DNA of 64,000 nucleotides, taken from the NCBI GenBank assembly GCA_026120035.1, contig JALRME010000016.1, positions 806,001-870,000 on the forward strand, in the 5' to 3' direction. Position 1 is the first letter of the stretch, and each line of letters opens with the position of its first letter. The DNA comes from Coleophoma eucalyptorum. Its lineage: Eukaryota; Ascomycota; Leotiomycetes; Helotiales; Dermateaceae. Shown one piece after another: positions 1 to 12,190 of the stretch. Made by a program: the position numbers and the translations under genes. The notes under the pieces are model-generated. The model did no database searches. It was given only the letters and a program-made list of their open reading frames with translations, and was not told the origin of the DNA.

Positions 1-2228
1 TTTCGCTATAGTGGTGTGCTATTGAGAATGTCTCATGATTTCTGCATGGATTCCCCTATGCTGATGGCCGAAGCCCTCAAGCTTTTGGATCGCAGCTTCG
101 TCCACTTGACGCGCCCGGAGAGAGTGTGTCAGTTGATAACTCTGCTCTTGCTCAGTACCAACCATCAAGCTAAAGTCGAGCTTCCCATGCCTCTCCCTCT
201 CCATGAGTGTGCCTGAGGGCCAGTGTGCCAAATGCACGTGATTACAGCCCTGCACCCCAGCGGCGGCCACAGACCTTGAGCTGTATAAATACCACTAAAC
301 TGCGCTATGATGTGATAGGCGGAGACCACGACCTGCATGAAAATAGATGAAGATGAAACTCGGCAAATCTTACGATAGGATGAACATAATATGCAATCTC
401 GACAACAAGCACCGGTCTTGCTGAGATATGATGGATCGAATCGAATCATCTCTTTTTTTTTTTTTCCTTTCTCTCTTACCGGCGTTTCCCCTTTTACCTT
501 GCTTTCTTTAAACATAAAGATCATTTTACGAGATGATGTAACGGCTCCCAATTTTTTTTCCCTTTCCTTTCCTACTCGTAAAAATTTTAACTCTTTTTTT
601 TAACTTGTTTTATTTCGAACGGGGGGGAGAGAGATACAGCAAGGAAAATGGAGATTACTTCATATCGGGTTTAGTGCCAGGAACGGGAACGGGAATATTG
701 AGATCCCTGCTGGCAGCAGCAGCAAGAATCAGGTACCTGGTTCCGTGTGGCCAATGGGATGGTCGTAGCTGGCAAGAAGGAGGAGCGGTGCTGGTGGATG
801 CAGGTTTGGGATACGACATGGATCTTTTCGTCGCAGTCTGTGGGCGTGTAGGATAAAGGAGAGGACGATGTTAAGAGAGAGGGGGATGCTTTGCATAGGA
901 TGAAGAGTGCAGTGAAGGAAGAGGAGGCGGAAAAGGAAGATATGGGGTGTATCAGAGTACTAGCTCTTGTCGCTTCTGTCGCTTGCTTGCTTACTTCTGC
1001 TGACGCTCTGCATCCGATGCAAATCTCGGAGGGTGACGAGCAGGCAAGCGTCAGATGCTTGGCTTGTTCTTCCTTCCCGCAACCTTCCTTGCCCGTTTGT
1101 ATCACTTGGCATCGCCAATGTCATCGTGTATCGTCCCCATCGCCCTATCACCGCAGATATTCCACCCCCGAGATCGTGCCCTTCTAGACCGCTGCTGATC
1201 TCTTTTTTCCCTCCCAGAGGAGATGAGCAACTTGACAACTGGTACGCAACATACCTTGAGCGAGCGGCGAGTAAGAGGCTCGGCAAATGAATCAACGTTG
1301 GATTAATTTTATCGCTGCGCGGTTTGCTGATTCCTTATATTAACGCACGGCAGGTTTGCGTCGCCTGTGGCATCTGGAGATGAGCTACGGGTCTTGTGCC
1401 CACTGTTTGCCGCAACTTTGCCTCTAGACTCTGGGCTCTGGAGCGGTTGCGTAGTGCTGCTGTTGACTGTGGGCATGACCACACCGGGAGAGGGGATGAG
1501 TGCCGGTACTTTTTATGCTTCGTGCGTGCTGCTGGCCGAAATAGAGCATTTGTGATACAAGGAGGATGCAAATGCAGATACGTGGATTAGCAGATAGATG
1601 ACTTGGTCGACACGTACTGCACACTACTGCTTCAGAAGTGCCCCGAAGCTACAGCAGTAAACCGACATGAAGTTCGTATCCGTGAAGGACACATATAAGG
1701 GCAAGCAGCATAAATAAGATCATCACATCTGATGCACCAGTCAATCCCACTGCCGACGAAGCTGAAGAAGCTGAAATCGTCCGAGTGCCGCCGGTTCATC
1801 TGTTGTCTCTGTCCGCAATCTCGCTTTCGCTGGACAGCCGGCAGCAAGCATCACCCAGACAGACAGACCCATTATCTTCCTTCCCACCACCTCCACCTTC
1901 ATTCTTTCACCACCACCTCCCCCAGAAAAACATCTCGCAGCTCACGAGTTCCTCTTGACGTCCGCGACGTTTCTTCCAACCTCTTTCCTGGAGAAACAAT
2001 CTACCCACACTCGTTTAGTCCGCGCCCATTGAGAATATCTTTTCTCCATCCCCAGTCCTTCATTTTCCCACTCCATCTTCCGCGACGGATATCTTCACGC
2101 TCGTTTTCTGCCTATCAAAGACGCACCGTCTAACCCTCATCACATCCTTCTACGACGAACTAATCGTTGGCTCTAATCCGTACTCAACCCGATCTTTCAA
2201 GTATCGGTACGGCGTCAACTGTGTAAAG
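1..2228. other. Gene-free upstream region
   Basis: No convincing coding region is seen here. Open frames on both strands are short, low in complexity and mutually overlapping. The last 400 bases (about 1830-2220) are strongly pyrimidine-rich and free of obvious protein homology, as expected for the promoter and 5' leader of the highly expressed cell-wall gene that follows. An ATG-initiated frame at 1732-2133 is Pro/Ser-rich and looks like leader sequence, not a gene. Confidence 0.5.
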
Positions 2229-2394
2229 GTATGCTAGCATTTTACTACGCGATGTGCGCGCAGACAGTCCAAAGCGCAAGTGCGCAAACCTCGTGCTGTT
2301 TGCTCACTCTTTGAAAGCCCAAAATCTCTTGTGTTTATTCCACTGGAGATTTTATATACTTTTGACGACCTTTGCTAATATGGCTTATCTGCAG
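2229..2394 (+). other. Probable 5'UTR intron of the GH17 gene
   Basis: A GTATGC donor at 2229 and a TCTGCAG acceptor ending at 2394 bracket 166 bases. A branch-like GCTAAT lies about 20 bases before the acceptor. The segment sits 45 bases upstream of the start ATG at 2440. Leader introns of this size are common in strongly expressed fungal cell-wall genes. The call rests on splice signals only. Confidence 0.5.
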
Positions 2395-2439
2395 GACCAG
2401 TCCGCGAATACGTGAATAAATCCATTACGCGACGTCAAG

Positions 2440-3735
2440 ATGAAGACATTCACGTTCGCTGCTGCCGCAGCCTCTCTGCTCCAGCTTTCTGCTGCTCAAC
2501 CGCACAGTAAGTTAATGCCCCACCAATACCAGAACTAGGACTAACATGCTCCAGGAAATCACCGTGGCCTTCACCAGAACCAAAAGAAAGATGTTGTTGT
2601 GACTGTGACTGACATCGTCTATCCTACCAATGGACCTGAAGTCATCGTCTATGTTGATCAGTTCGGTACTCCTCGATCAACCACTACCAGCTACCTTTGG
2701 GGCACAGTTGAGGTTGCTTCTTCTACTTCAAGCAGCTCTACCCCAACTTCCTCCGCTTACGTTGCCCCAGCTGTGGCTGTTGCTGCCTCCAGCTCTAGCT
2801 CTTCTGTCGCAGCAGCTGCCCCTACTACTTCTTCCACATCTGTCTACGTCGCTCCAACTACTAGCTCTACTAGTGTTGCTCCAGTTTCGACTACTAGCAC
2901 CTCCTCTGCTGCTGCCTCTACCAGTGCCACTGCTGAAGCAGGTGGCTACGGTTTCTCATACAACGCATACCAAGCTGATGGATCTTGCAAGACTCAAGAC
3001 GACGTAAACGAGGATTTTGCAGGTCTTCCAAGTGGGTACACCATGGTCCGTACTTACGGAACCGACTGTGACCAGGTGACCACTGTCCTCTCCGCTGCGA
3101 TGACCTACGGTTACAAACTCTTTGCTGGTGTTTACTACCTGGATACCTTGAGCACTGATCTTGAAACCATCATCTCAGCTGCAAATGCTGCCGGTGGCTG
3201 GTCAGCCTTTGACACGATCTCCATCGGAAATGAGCTTGTCGACACTGGCAAATCAACCGCTGCTGAGGTCGTCGCTGCTCTTTCAACCGCAAGAGCCACC
3301 TTGACTGCAGCAGGATATACTGGTCACGTTGTCACTGTTGACACCTTGGCTGCTACTCTTCTCAACCCATCCCTCTGCGATGAGAGTGACTTCTGCGCAG
3401 TCAACTGCCACCCCTTCTTTGACCAGTACACCTCTTCTTCTGAGGCCGGTACCTTCATCAACACCCAGGTTGACCTTCTTAGAGCCGTTCTAGCAAATGC
3501 CGATCAAGAGGTCGTCATCACCGAGACCGGCTGGCCATGGCAGGGAACTGACCACGGTGACGCTGTTGTCTCTCTTGCAGACCAAGCCACCGCCATTTCC
3601 TCCATCAAGAGCAGCGTCTCACTCAAAACGATCCTTCTGAGTGCCTACAATGATCTGTGGAAGACGACCGCCTCATCCACATACGATGCCGAGAAATACT
3701 GGGGTATCGGTGGTCTCAACGCCCCATCTGACTAG
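2440..3735 (+). CDS. Secreted GH17 cell-wall beta-glucanase/glucanosyltransferase
   Basis: The coding exons are 2440-2506 and 2555-3735, giving 415 residues. The protein starts with a signal peptide (about residues 1-19, Ala/Leu-rich, ending SAAQ). A short basic stretch and a VVVTVTDIVY block follow, then a Ser/Thr/Ala-rich linker at about 77-155 that is probably O-mannosylated, then a C-terminal glycoside hydrolase 17 domain. The acid/base Glu is in IGNELV (E249) and the nucleophile Glu in ETGWPW (E346). The CDESDFCAVNCHPFFD segment is typical of fungal Scw4/Scw10/BtgE-type enzymes. Such proteins remodel beta-1,3-glucan in the wall and are covalently anchored or secreted. No GPI signal is seen. 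The architecture is closest to Aspergillus BtgE, but exact orthology was not tested. Confidence 0.9.
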
Positions 3736-4655
3736 TTTCCCTGTCTTTCAATTGCCATAATCCTGTCGACTACCCAAGTGCATACCACGCATCTCGCATA
3801 CGGTTCGGTTCTTGAAGACGAAGACATTGTACATCTGTAGCTGGCTATCGTCGACGTTTCATCCGTACAATCGTTGCTAATTTCTTGCACATTATTAATG
3901 TACATATCTACGAGACCAGTGCCTGGCGGGTACTGCGGTGTACCAGACGAAGGACGACTGGTTCGTTTTTTATTCTCTCTTATCGGCGTTTCATGGTGGA
4001 CCGAGCATTTTCACGTCTTTTCTTGATGACAAAAGCACATTAGGATGATGAGGCTTATTACTTCTGTGGTGGCAACAATCTGCAGTTGGATAAATTTTAT
4101 TACATAAAAGGTGGAAGCACTTTGTTTGTTGCTCATACCCAAGATCTTTTCGATTTTACGTCGGAAGATGACTGGAGACGGTTGAGAAACAACCCTCCAT
4201 TATTTTCCATTTGTTCATTTTATTTGCATGTGTGTGTATGTGGGTGTTGCTCGCTGGTTTAGACCGGGTGGCTTTCTACTTCGCTTTGCTTCGTTTGCTC
4301 GAACAAGCAGGCTATTATTCTTGTACATACCCTTTTTTATTGAGGTGGTCCCAGAGACTATGATTCAACATGAGACTAGATTCTTTTGCTTGACTGAGAT
4401 GAAGCCCTTTTCTTTTGCATGAGTGAACCTTATTGAAACCTGTCTTTAACTGAGAATTTGTGTCTCGTTCTTGAAATAATTCATGGAACAATCGAGAGGG
4501 TCTGTCGCTACATGCGGGTTGCCATGGCGACACAATTGGCCTGAACTTCAAAATTTAACACCCGAGTTCAACGGACGTATCATACCGCATTACATTCCAT
4601 TGGCATTTTTAATACCCAAATTCTTAAGAGTCGCAAGAGATCGAGGAGACGTAGG
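3736..4655. other. Intergenic, 3'UTR and promoter
   Basis: This holds the trailing region of the GH17 gene and the upstream region of the SprT-like gene. It is T-rich around 3960-4330. No frame with recognisable protein similarity is present. Confidence 0.5.
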
Positions 4656-6960
4656 ATGGCGCGGTTAAATACTTGTGCTCCAACCACAAACCATAGTGGT
4701 GGTGGTGGTGATAGCGGATTGGACTCGGATTCCTTGCCCGAGCTGGACGATGTCTTGTTTACATCCAGTACCACCACCACCACCAAGAAATCTAGGGGAG
4801 TCACGTGTACGAAGAGAAAGGAGTCCAAGGACAAGCGTTCGCGATCAATATCGCGACCGCGCGCAAGACGCACTTCAGCTGGATCTGCATCGGTGAAGAG
4901 TGATGTGGAGAATCACGGCTCAGCGAACGAAGCCGCTGTGAAGAAGACCGCTGTCGCTAGGAAACGACGGATCTTGAAACCTATGACGGAGAATCCACTG
5001 CTTAGGCCGCTGAACTCCGCCGCTGGTACCGATAGTAATGATAGGAGTTTCAGCGTCGCTACGGCTTCGGATCGTGCAACTATCGGTGCGGCGAGGGATG
5101 CGCGGAAGGCCTCTACCCGCGGTGTTGCGGTGAGGAAGTTGAAGGCACCGGCTGTGAGGGGGTGGAGGGAGAGGGAGACGGACGCGGGAATGGATGATTT
5201 GGTGGATGGGCTGGAGAGGACGACGCTGAGGTCGGGGAGAGGGACGAGTAGGAGGCCGGCGAGGAGTGCTGCTTCGGCTGCTGCGAAGTATATTCTTGAT
5301 GAGGCGGAGGTTGATGGCGGTTCAGAGGATGAAGATGAGGACGATTATGATAATGACGGCATGTCGGATTTCATTGTCAATGATTCTTACATCCCAACTG
5401 AAGGCGATTCTGAAGTCGTCGACTCGCCGCCTCCGCCGCCGAAGTCTGCAAAGAGGTTGGCGAAAGGCAGGAGACCAGAACGGTTGAAGTCTGAAGTCGA
5501 AGACTTGGGGATTGACCTGGGAAGGCTGACAGTGGGGCCGAAGGAGGATTTTGGGTGGTTAAAGGAGGACAAAGAAGTTTTGAAGCAGGTTGTTGAGATT
5601 TTCGATTCAAGTGACGATGACGTCTTCACCAAGAGACCTGTCAAGGCCAAGAAGGAGACGGATGTCAAGAGGGAAGTCAATATTCCAGAACCAAGTTCTG
5701 GTATTGATGAACCTCTTGCTACTTTGAGCTTGTAAGTCTTCATTGTACCATATGCTGTGATTCCAATTAACAAGAGACAGTTCACCATCACCAAGAAAGC
5801 CGCGAGTTATATCACAAGGAACTCGCTTCACAACTCCTCCACCAAGTCCTACCAAGAAGGCACTAAAATCACCGACGAAGAAGCTAGCTTCTATACCTCT
5901 AACGCCGCATCGTCCCAGTACGGACGGATTTTGGAGTCAGGATATCATCAATGACTGGAACGATGAATACTCACCTCGGAAAGAGCTTAAAGAAAAGCGA
6001 GTCATAGAGGAAGAAGACGAGATTTCAGAAGGAGAACTACTATTCTCACCAAAGAAGAGTCCCGTGAAGCAGGATAAGCTCGCAAGAGAGGCGAAGAAAG
6101 CCTTCTCTCAAACCAAACATGCTCTGGCAGAATCCTTTCTCAAAGAGCTCGACGATGCCATAACAGACGGGCAGATATCCAACCTTGCCGCTTCTACGGG
6201 TGGAGTCAAGATCATCTGGAGCAAAAAGCTCAACACGACAGCTGGCCGAGCAAATTGGAAACGAGAGACTATACGCTCACCTGCCTTGGGCTCAGATGAA
6301 CCCCGCATAACCTACCGACACCACGCAGCCATCGAGTTGGCCGAAAAGGTCATTGATGACGCTGACCGACTGCTTAATGTGCTGGCGCACGAGTTTTGCC
6401 ATCTTGCAAATTTCATGATCAGCAATATCAAAACGAACCCTCACGGCAAAGAATTCAAAGCCTGGGCAAGCAAAGTCTCAACCCGTTTCGCAGATCGTAA
6501 TATTGAGGTTACCACCAAACACTCGTACGCCATCGACTACAAGTACATCTGGGAATGCAGCGGCTGTGCACTTGAATACAAGCGACATTCGAAAAGCATC
6601 GACCCTTCACGGCACCAGTGTGGGAGCTGCCGTGCTAAACTCGTCCAGATCAAGCCTGTGCCGAAAAAAAGCTCGTTGGCTTCCTCAACTGATCCAGCGG
6701 GAAGGAGTGCATATCAAGTATTTGTCAAGGAGCATATGAAGAAGGTCAGAGACGAGTTGCCGCCGGGAAGTCCACAGAAAGTTATTATGGGCGAGTTGGG
6801 GAAGAGGTATAGAGAGATGAAAGCGCTAAAGGATGGGGCTGGGGCTAAGCCTGGAGGTGAGACAGAGGGGAGCAGGGACGGAACGCCTACACTTACTGAA
6901 GATTCAGTTGCAGCGGTGGTAAGAAAGCTGGACTTTTTGGATCTTACTGCAAGTCCGTGA
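4656..6960 (+). CDS. SprT-like metalloprotease with HMG-like C-terminus (GCNA/ACRC type)
   Basis: Exons are 4656-5731 and 5781-6960, joined across a 49-nt intron, for 751 residues. The first half is disordered, basic and acidic by turns, with a SUMO-interaction-like motif VVEIFDSSDDD at 312-322. The SprT domain carries the zinc-protease motif HEFCH (562-566). A zinc-ribbon-like set of cysteines follows (C618, C621, C639, C642). The last part (about 669-715) resembles an HMG box, with SAYQVFVKEHMK and a MGELGKRYREM-like helix. The same order of disordered acidic region, SprT and HMG-like tail is found in the S. pombe protein SPBC19G7.04 and in the GCNA family. GCNA proteins act in the nucleus against DNA-protein crosslinks. 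That role is inferred for this protein from its family. Confidence 0.85.
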
Positions 6961-7272
6961 TTTCGTGTGGTTGGGGAGCATGGTGTTGTGGTGTTAGGTG
7001 TATCATAGTGTATATAGTAATGAATACATGAATGAACGAGTCATCAAAAGTTACAAGTAGTCTTCAAAATATGGCAAAGGTGTTGTGCAGCAAAGACAGG
7101 TCTCAATTCGTAATTCATCATAAGTCGGCCACCAGATTTCGGTTCTGGATATCATGAAAACCAACGCAATTTGAAGTACCTTCCCTCCGCATAACTCAAC
7201 CTAGCATGAATACTGCTCTTTAACAAGACACCCTTGGATTCTATACTTCACCCCTCCCACCCACCCACATAC
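6961..7272. other. Convergent 3' region
   Basis: These 312 bases separate the stop codons of the convergent SprT-like and MOG1 genes. They contain only trailing sequence; no ORF or RNA gene is apparent. Confidence 0.5.
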
Positions 7273-8255
7273 TCAAACCTCCTGGAAAAGCCCCCAGTCC
7301 TTGATCTTAAACGTCTCCCAAATCCTCGCGGCGATCTCGACCGCATTCTCAATCAACTTACCCTGCATGCCCATCTGCAGGTTCACCTCTTCCTCCGTGT
7401 ACTCGCCCTTGATATGCGGCACGTTGATGGTGATCAGGATGTCGGTGCTCTCGTCCTCGAGCCGAATCAGGTTCAGCACGATGGCGGTGAAGTCTGGCGC
7501 GGCTGCCGATGCCGCATCCTCCGCTGCGTTGGCGGGCGGCGGCGGCGTCTGGGTGGCAATCAGCGTGTATGCTGGTGTGCCTTCTCTGTTGGTGGTTGTC
7601 AGTGGGTTGATGTTGGATATTAGATGTAAGTGGTGGTTGCATGGACACGTGATTGGGTGTATATATGTAGGTAGTAAGTGTAGAAGTGGAAAAGGTCAGG
7701 CTATTTTTTTTAAGAACTGATCGCCAAATTGAGAGCCAAGTGGAGAGGAGTCCTCTTTGCTTGGAACGCCTGGCTTAACTGTTGAGGGGGAAGATAGAGC
7801 AAGAATAAAAATCAAATCAGGAGAAAAGAAGACGAGAGTGAGTACGAGAAAACAAAAGACTACTCACGGAAGTTTACTAAATTGCGTATTCGACGTACTC
7901 CATACCTTGACCGTGTCGAACTCGCTGTCGATAATGTCCTCCAGGTGCGTCGTCATGGCTGCTCCGTCGATGGCGGCGCCTGTCCCCGCAGTGCCCACAC
8001 GCTCCGTGATGTCGAACATGATGCTCGTGTAGCCGTCCTTGTCGAGGAAGACCTCTTGATGGTCGGGGATTTGTCGGATACGGCTATGAGGGTTTGTTAG
8101 TTTTGCGTTTCTCTTTCTTGGACTCTTTGCTTGCTGGCTGGCCAAGGGAGTCAAAAAGCGAGAGGCAGAGGGACTCACCTGACATCCGTGAATGTCTCTG
8201 GTAAATCAACGATCATAGCCCCTCCAAAGAGGGGAGTTGCGACGAATGCAGCCAT
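7273..8255 (-). CDS. mog1: Ran-binding nuclear import factor MOG1
   Basis: Exons on the minus strand are 8255-8179, 8083-7868 and 7585-7273, giving 201 residues. This is close to the usual 190-220 residues of the family. The start reads MAAFVATPLFGGAMIVDLP, the classic Mog1 opening in which a short N-terminal strand leads into a PsbP-like fold. Later segments DVSRIRQIPDHQEVF and the IDGAAMTTHLEDI region also match the family. Mog1 binds Ran/Gsp1 and releases its nucleotide, supporting nuclear protein import. The two introns are 95 and 282 nt. The second is unusually long for this window, but the frame joins cleanly across it. Confidence 0.88.
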
Positions 8256-9676
8256 ATCCTCGTTGTTGTTAAAAGTTAAGGGGTGTATGAAGATTGGTGT
8301 TTTTGGCAGGAATTGTGCGAGGCTCTGAGGTTATTTTGATACTCGAGCGAGCAGGTTCCAAGGCAGCTGCGCTTGTACTGTTTTCGCGGGCAGGGTGCCT
8401 GAGAGGGAAGACGAATGCCTGAAGGCAAGGATATGACTAACTTTGTCGTGCTTGTAAGAAAAGGCTGGGAAGTATGAGTTATGCGTCACAGGAAATGCTG
8501 AGGATGTGTTGGTGCTGAGGATGTGTTGGGTTGTATTGGGGTTGCTTGGGCCAAATCAAGCTGCCCCTCCAAAAGTTGGTTGTCAGATGCGAAGGATAAT
8601 AATCCCTGAAAAGCATGGCATGATGACGAAGGAGGCAGCGCTGCCAAACAATTCTATTCTTCCCCATCTCGCTTATTTTGCCGACATAAGCGAGCCCAAA
8701 TGCCCCAAAAGGTAAATAAAAAAGGATCTGCCCATCCTGCGCAGGAGAAGGACCAAAAAGACTGATTAACTGGAGAAAAAAAAACCAAAAGTTTAATTCT
8801 GATATACAGAAGTTGGGTTTCAAAGATTGGATGAATGGAGTAATATGGGCATGAGCCACGGTCATCTCTGGTAAAAGGCCTTGGGGGAATTGTTAGTCGT
8901 GCGCGCGAATGCGGTTAGAAATGGCTAAAGCTTACAAGAAATGAATTCAACTAGCTTGTCCCACTCCGATCTTGCTTTTGGCTTATTTCGCTTTATACAC
9001 GGCCCCTTGCCGTCCCTACCTTGGAGAAGCTCTAGGTCTTAATCTTTGAGACCTTTCCCTTCACGATTTCCTACTACACCGTCTTTAATTAACACCAAAA
9101 TGAGTGCTGAATACGTGTGGCTCAATTTGTTCTTCTTCTATTTTTTTGTATCCAACATTACTTTGGTACATACTTTGCATAACTAAGGGCACATAAAGCA
9201 ACATATGACTGACTGGTCTCAATCTCAAAAGTGAACTTCAGTTACGTGAGTAGAAAGTCAACTGGCGTGTATCAGAGTGTTATTCTTAGTGAAATAGTGT
9301 TCACGTGTACGTAGATGTGATATTCAGATAACCAAGAAAATCAAACAGTATCACGAACGCACCAGCCAGATAGATGCCTTATGCTAATGCTCAGGATCAA
9401 GCTCCAGTTACAAAACTGTCACTAAATGGCATGGCTATGACTTCGATGATTAGGAATGCATTCACTTGACCATGGCTACCTAAGACTGTTATTGTTCAAT
9501 AGATTCATGTTCATGTCATAAGGCCCACTATGATATATAAATCGAGAAGTCTAGCAAGCAGTAAGTCTATAAACACTCAGTCCATACACCACTCTTACGT
9601 CAATAAGACACGCTCCCAAAAGTACTTGCGCCGGTTTCTCCTTTCCCTCTGATTCTGCGCCAAAGCCAAAAAAAAA
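8256..9676. other. Intergenic region without a supported gene
   Basis: This is 1.4 kb between the start of MOG1 and the end of RAD54. Only short shadow frames occur. The stretch 9100-9560 is AT-rich. No RNA gene, repeat or conserved protein fragment was recognised. Confidence 0.5.
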
Positions 9677-12190
9677 TCAATGAGATATGTATTGGAAAAC
9701 GGCAGATACTTCCTCCTCCTCGCATTCTTGTCTTAGCAGCAAGTCCTGAATAGATTTCAATCCCTCGTTCACGAAATGATTCCATGTACTAGTATCTCCG
9801 TACAATGTTGCGGGAGCTTTGATGTACTGCTTGCCATCTGGCTTACACCGCTTGCACTTGAACGTATCGTGCGTATCACTTGTTGTTTTCTCTTGATATT
9901 GGAAAAGTTCGCGCAAACTATCCAATGTGAAATGTCTCTCTACATCCTCAGCAGAGTCCACTACACAAGAGGACAGTGACTGTTTGTGCGATTGGCGTTG
10001 GAAAATCTTCTCCTCGATCGTTCCAGTGGCAATGAAACGGTACACGAAACAATCTTTCTTCTGGCCGTCACGCCATACTCGTGCCAAAGCCTGTTGATCT
10101 GCCGCAGGGTTCCAGTCGGGATCGAATAACACTAGTCGATTGGCACCAATAAGATTGATACCACATCCACCAGCCTTACTACTGAGGAGGAACACAAATT
10201 CTTCCCCATCGGGATCGTTGAATTTGTCGACTAGCTTTTGGCGCTTAGTGACATTCATAGTTCCATCAAGACGCAAACTTCCATAGCCACGATGTCGACA
10301 CAGCTTGTCAAACATGTCTAGTGTCTGCGTGTAGTTACTAATGAGTACGATCTTATCGTTAGTATCTTGGCGGATTCGAGCCAGCATACGATCCAGAACC
10401 CGCATCTTTCCAGAATACCATGGCCTGATATCACGGTCCCTGCCCCGAGATTCCTTTGCAACATAATCATCCGGCCAGAACTGCTCGCATCCAGGCAAAT
10501 CATCGGCAAGGTTAAGAAGATCCGGATGGTTGCACAGCTTCTTGAGCATGCCGATGGCTTTCAGAGGTTGACTTCCTTTGCCTCGAAGTAAAGCTTTAAT
10601 GTCAGGGCTGGTGATAAAGTATCTATACAGGTCGAGTTGGAAAGGTGCGAGGTTGCAAAAAACGACATGCTCGTACTTAACCGGTAAGTACTTAGATAAA
10701 ATGTCGTTTGTTCGTCTGATAATAAATTTGTTGACGAGGCCGAGAAGCTCCTTCAAACATTCGTCTCCCTTCTGTCGATCCGATTCGGAACCTGCAGCAT
10801 CTCGACCCCTCAGAATAGGCAATTCGTACCGCTTGCGGAATTCCAGACGCGAACCTAATAGATCGGGGTTGGCAAAGCTGATCAGAGAAAAATACTCTGA
10901 TAGGTCATTTTGAATGGGCGTGCCGGACAGAATGACTCTTCGTGAAACGTTCAGACTGTTCAAGGCAGTAAAGGTTTGACTGTCACCGTTCTTAAGACGG
11001 TGTCCTTCGTCACAAAGCATAAGGCCTATCTTGGTGTTCTTGAGCTCCTCCACATTCAGACGGAGGGTTTCATAAGAGACAATGATCACAGGTCTGGTGA
11101 CGGCTCTGCCACTTGCTATGGCCCATTGCCGCAGTTGTGAGGTAAGTTCTTCTTTTGTAGCCTTTCCATCAATAGCGAATGGGACAATGGCATCCGCCCC
11201 GAGCCATTTGACCAGTTCATTGGCCCAATTCTTTACCAAACTTGACGGACAGGCAATGATGGCTTTTTGGATTGTCGGCTTGCCAGCATCTGGAGATTGC
11301 TTGAGGAGAGTCCACATTAGCGTAATGCATTGCAGAGTCTTTCCCAGGCCCATCTCATCTGCCATGATACAGCCATTTGCTTTATCTTCGATCATTCCTG
11401 TTACACACTTGTACATGAACTTCACTCCCTCAATCTGATGCGGTCGCAAGACTTTTGCCAGACGTGGATCTATCACAACTGGAACCTTTGGATGTTCACC
11501 TTCCACAACCTTTTTGATTCCCAAAATATCTGCCAGACTTTTAGTGACTATTGGCGCATCGATCTTAGGTGCTTCATCCTGTGCCTTCTTTGCTTCTTCA
11601 ATCGTTTTGGGCTTCTCGTCAATCGTTGGGTCGTACAAAACAATAGCAAATTCTCCGCTAGGGTCATGCAACGGCTTTGCAACAAATTTTGCGCCAGTCC
11701 GAAGTCCAAGGGTTGGAGGCGGCCGATTCGGGTTATATCCTCCAATATTTTTATTGATCAAAGGTACGGCAAAGCGTTTCCGGAACATTGCCTCTTTGTC
11801 CTTGACCTGAAATACCGGAAACTTGTTCGCATCTCTATTTGCAAGTGCCAATCTATCCTCATTCGTCCATGCCTTGTCCTCGTCATCCTTCTCGCCATCT
11901 GCGCCGCCATAGTCTACTTTACGCCGCTTTCGGGTCGGCTTCTCTGAGGTTCGAGATATTGTTGCAGAACCTGGACACTTGAAAGGTCTGATTAGACGAT
12001 CAACCGATTGAGGAGTTCTGCCATACAGCCGTTGTGAGCTCTTCTGGCTCTGAGCTGAGAGAGGTGTGGGTGAGTTCTCTTTGTCGTCACTCAGTGAGAT
12101 CTTGAATGGCTGCTTAAGTCGATTGGCAGATGGTGTAGTTTGTGAGATAGGTACCGCAAGCTTCTTTGCAACTGACGTCTCATCCGCCAT
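9677..12190 (-). CDS. rad54: RAD54 SNF2-family recombination ATPase
   Basis: This is a single exon. The first in-frame ATG at 12190 gives 837 residues. The frame stays open upstream to a GTG at 12325, but without a methionine. The N-terminus carries two LxxPFKxP-type motifs (RLKQPFKIS, RLIRPFKCPGSA) characteristic of Rad54. The helicase motifs follow: Walker A ADEMGLGKT (277-285), DEGH (394-397), LSGTPIQND, and the C-terminal block with LFDPDWNPAADQQ and RVWRDGQKK. Rad54 works with Rad51 in homologous recombination, stimulating strand invasion and remodelling chromatin. The start is the only doubtful point: a spliced upstream exon could add residues. Confidence 0.92.
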   Translation of the reverse strand: MADETSVAKKLAVPISQTTPSANRLKQPFKISLSDDKENSPTPLSAQSQKSSQRLYGRTPQSVDRLIRPFKCPGSATISRTSEKPTRKRRKVDYGGADGEKDDEDKAWTNEDRLALANRDANKFPVFQVKDKEAMFRKRFAVPLINKNIGGYNPNRPPPTLGLRTGAKFVAKPLHDPSGEFAIVLYDPTIDEKPKTIEEAKKAQDEAPKIDAPIVTKSLADILGIKKVVEGEHPKVPVVIDPRLAKVLRPHQIEGVKFMYKCVTGMIEDKANGCIMADEMGLGKTLQCITLMWTLLKQSPDAGKPTIQKAIIACPSSLVKNWANELVKWLGADAIVPFAIDGKATKEELTSQLRQWAIASGRAVTRPVIIVSYETLRLNVEELKNTKIGLMLCDEGHRLKNGDSQTFTALNSLNVSRRVILSGTPIQNDLSEYFSLISFANPDLLGSRLEFRKRYELPILRGRDAAGSESDRQKGDECLKELLGLVNKFIIRRTNDILSKYLPVKYEHVVFCNLAPFQLDLYRYFITSPDIKALLRGKGSQPLKAIGMLKKLCNHPDLLNLADDLPGCEQFWPDDYVAKESRGRDRDIRPWYSGKMRVLDRMLARIRQDTNDKIVLISNYTQTLDMFDKLCRHRGYGSLRLDGTMNVTKRQKLVDKFNDPDGEEFVFLLSSKAGGCGINLIGANRLVLFDPDWNPAADQQALARVWRDGQKKDCFVYRFIATGTIEEKIFQRQSHKQSLSSCVVDSAEDVERHFTLDSLRELFQYQEKTTSDTHDTFKCKRCKPDGKQYIKAPATLYGDTSTWNHFVNEGLKSIQDLLLRQECEEEEVSAVFQYISH

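Noticed and set aside
1732..2133. 133-codon ATG frame upstream of the GH17 gene
   Set aside because: Product is Ser/Pro/His-rich and arises from pyrimidine-rich leader DNA; better explained as promoter and 5'UTR.
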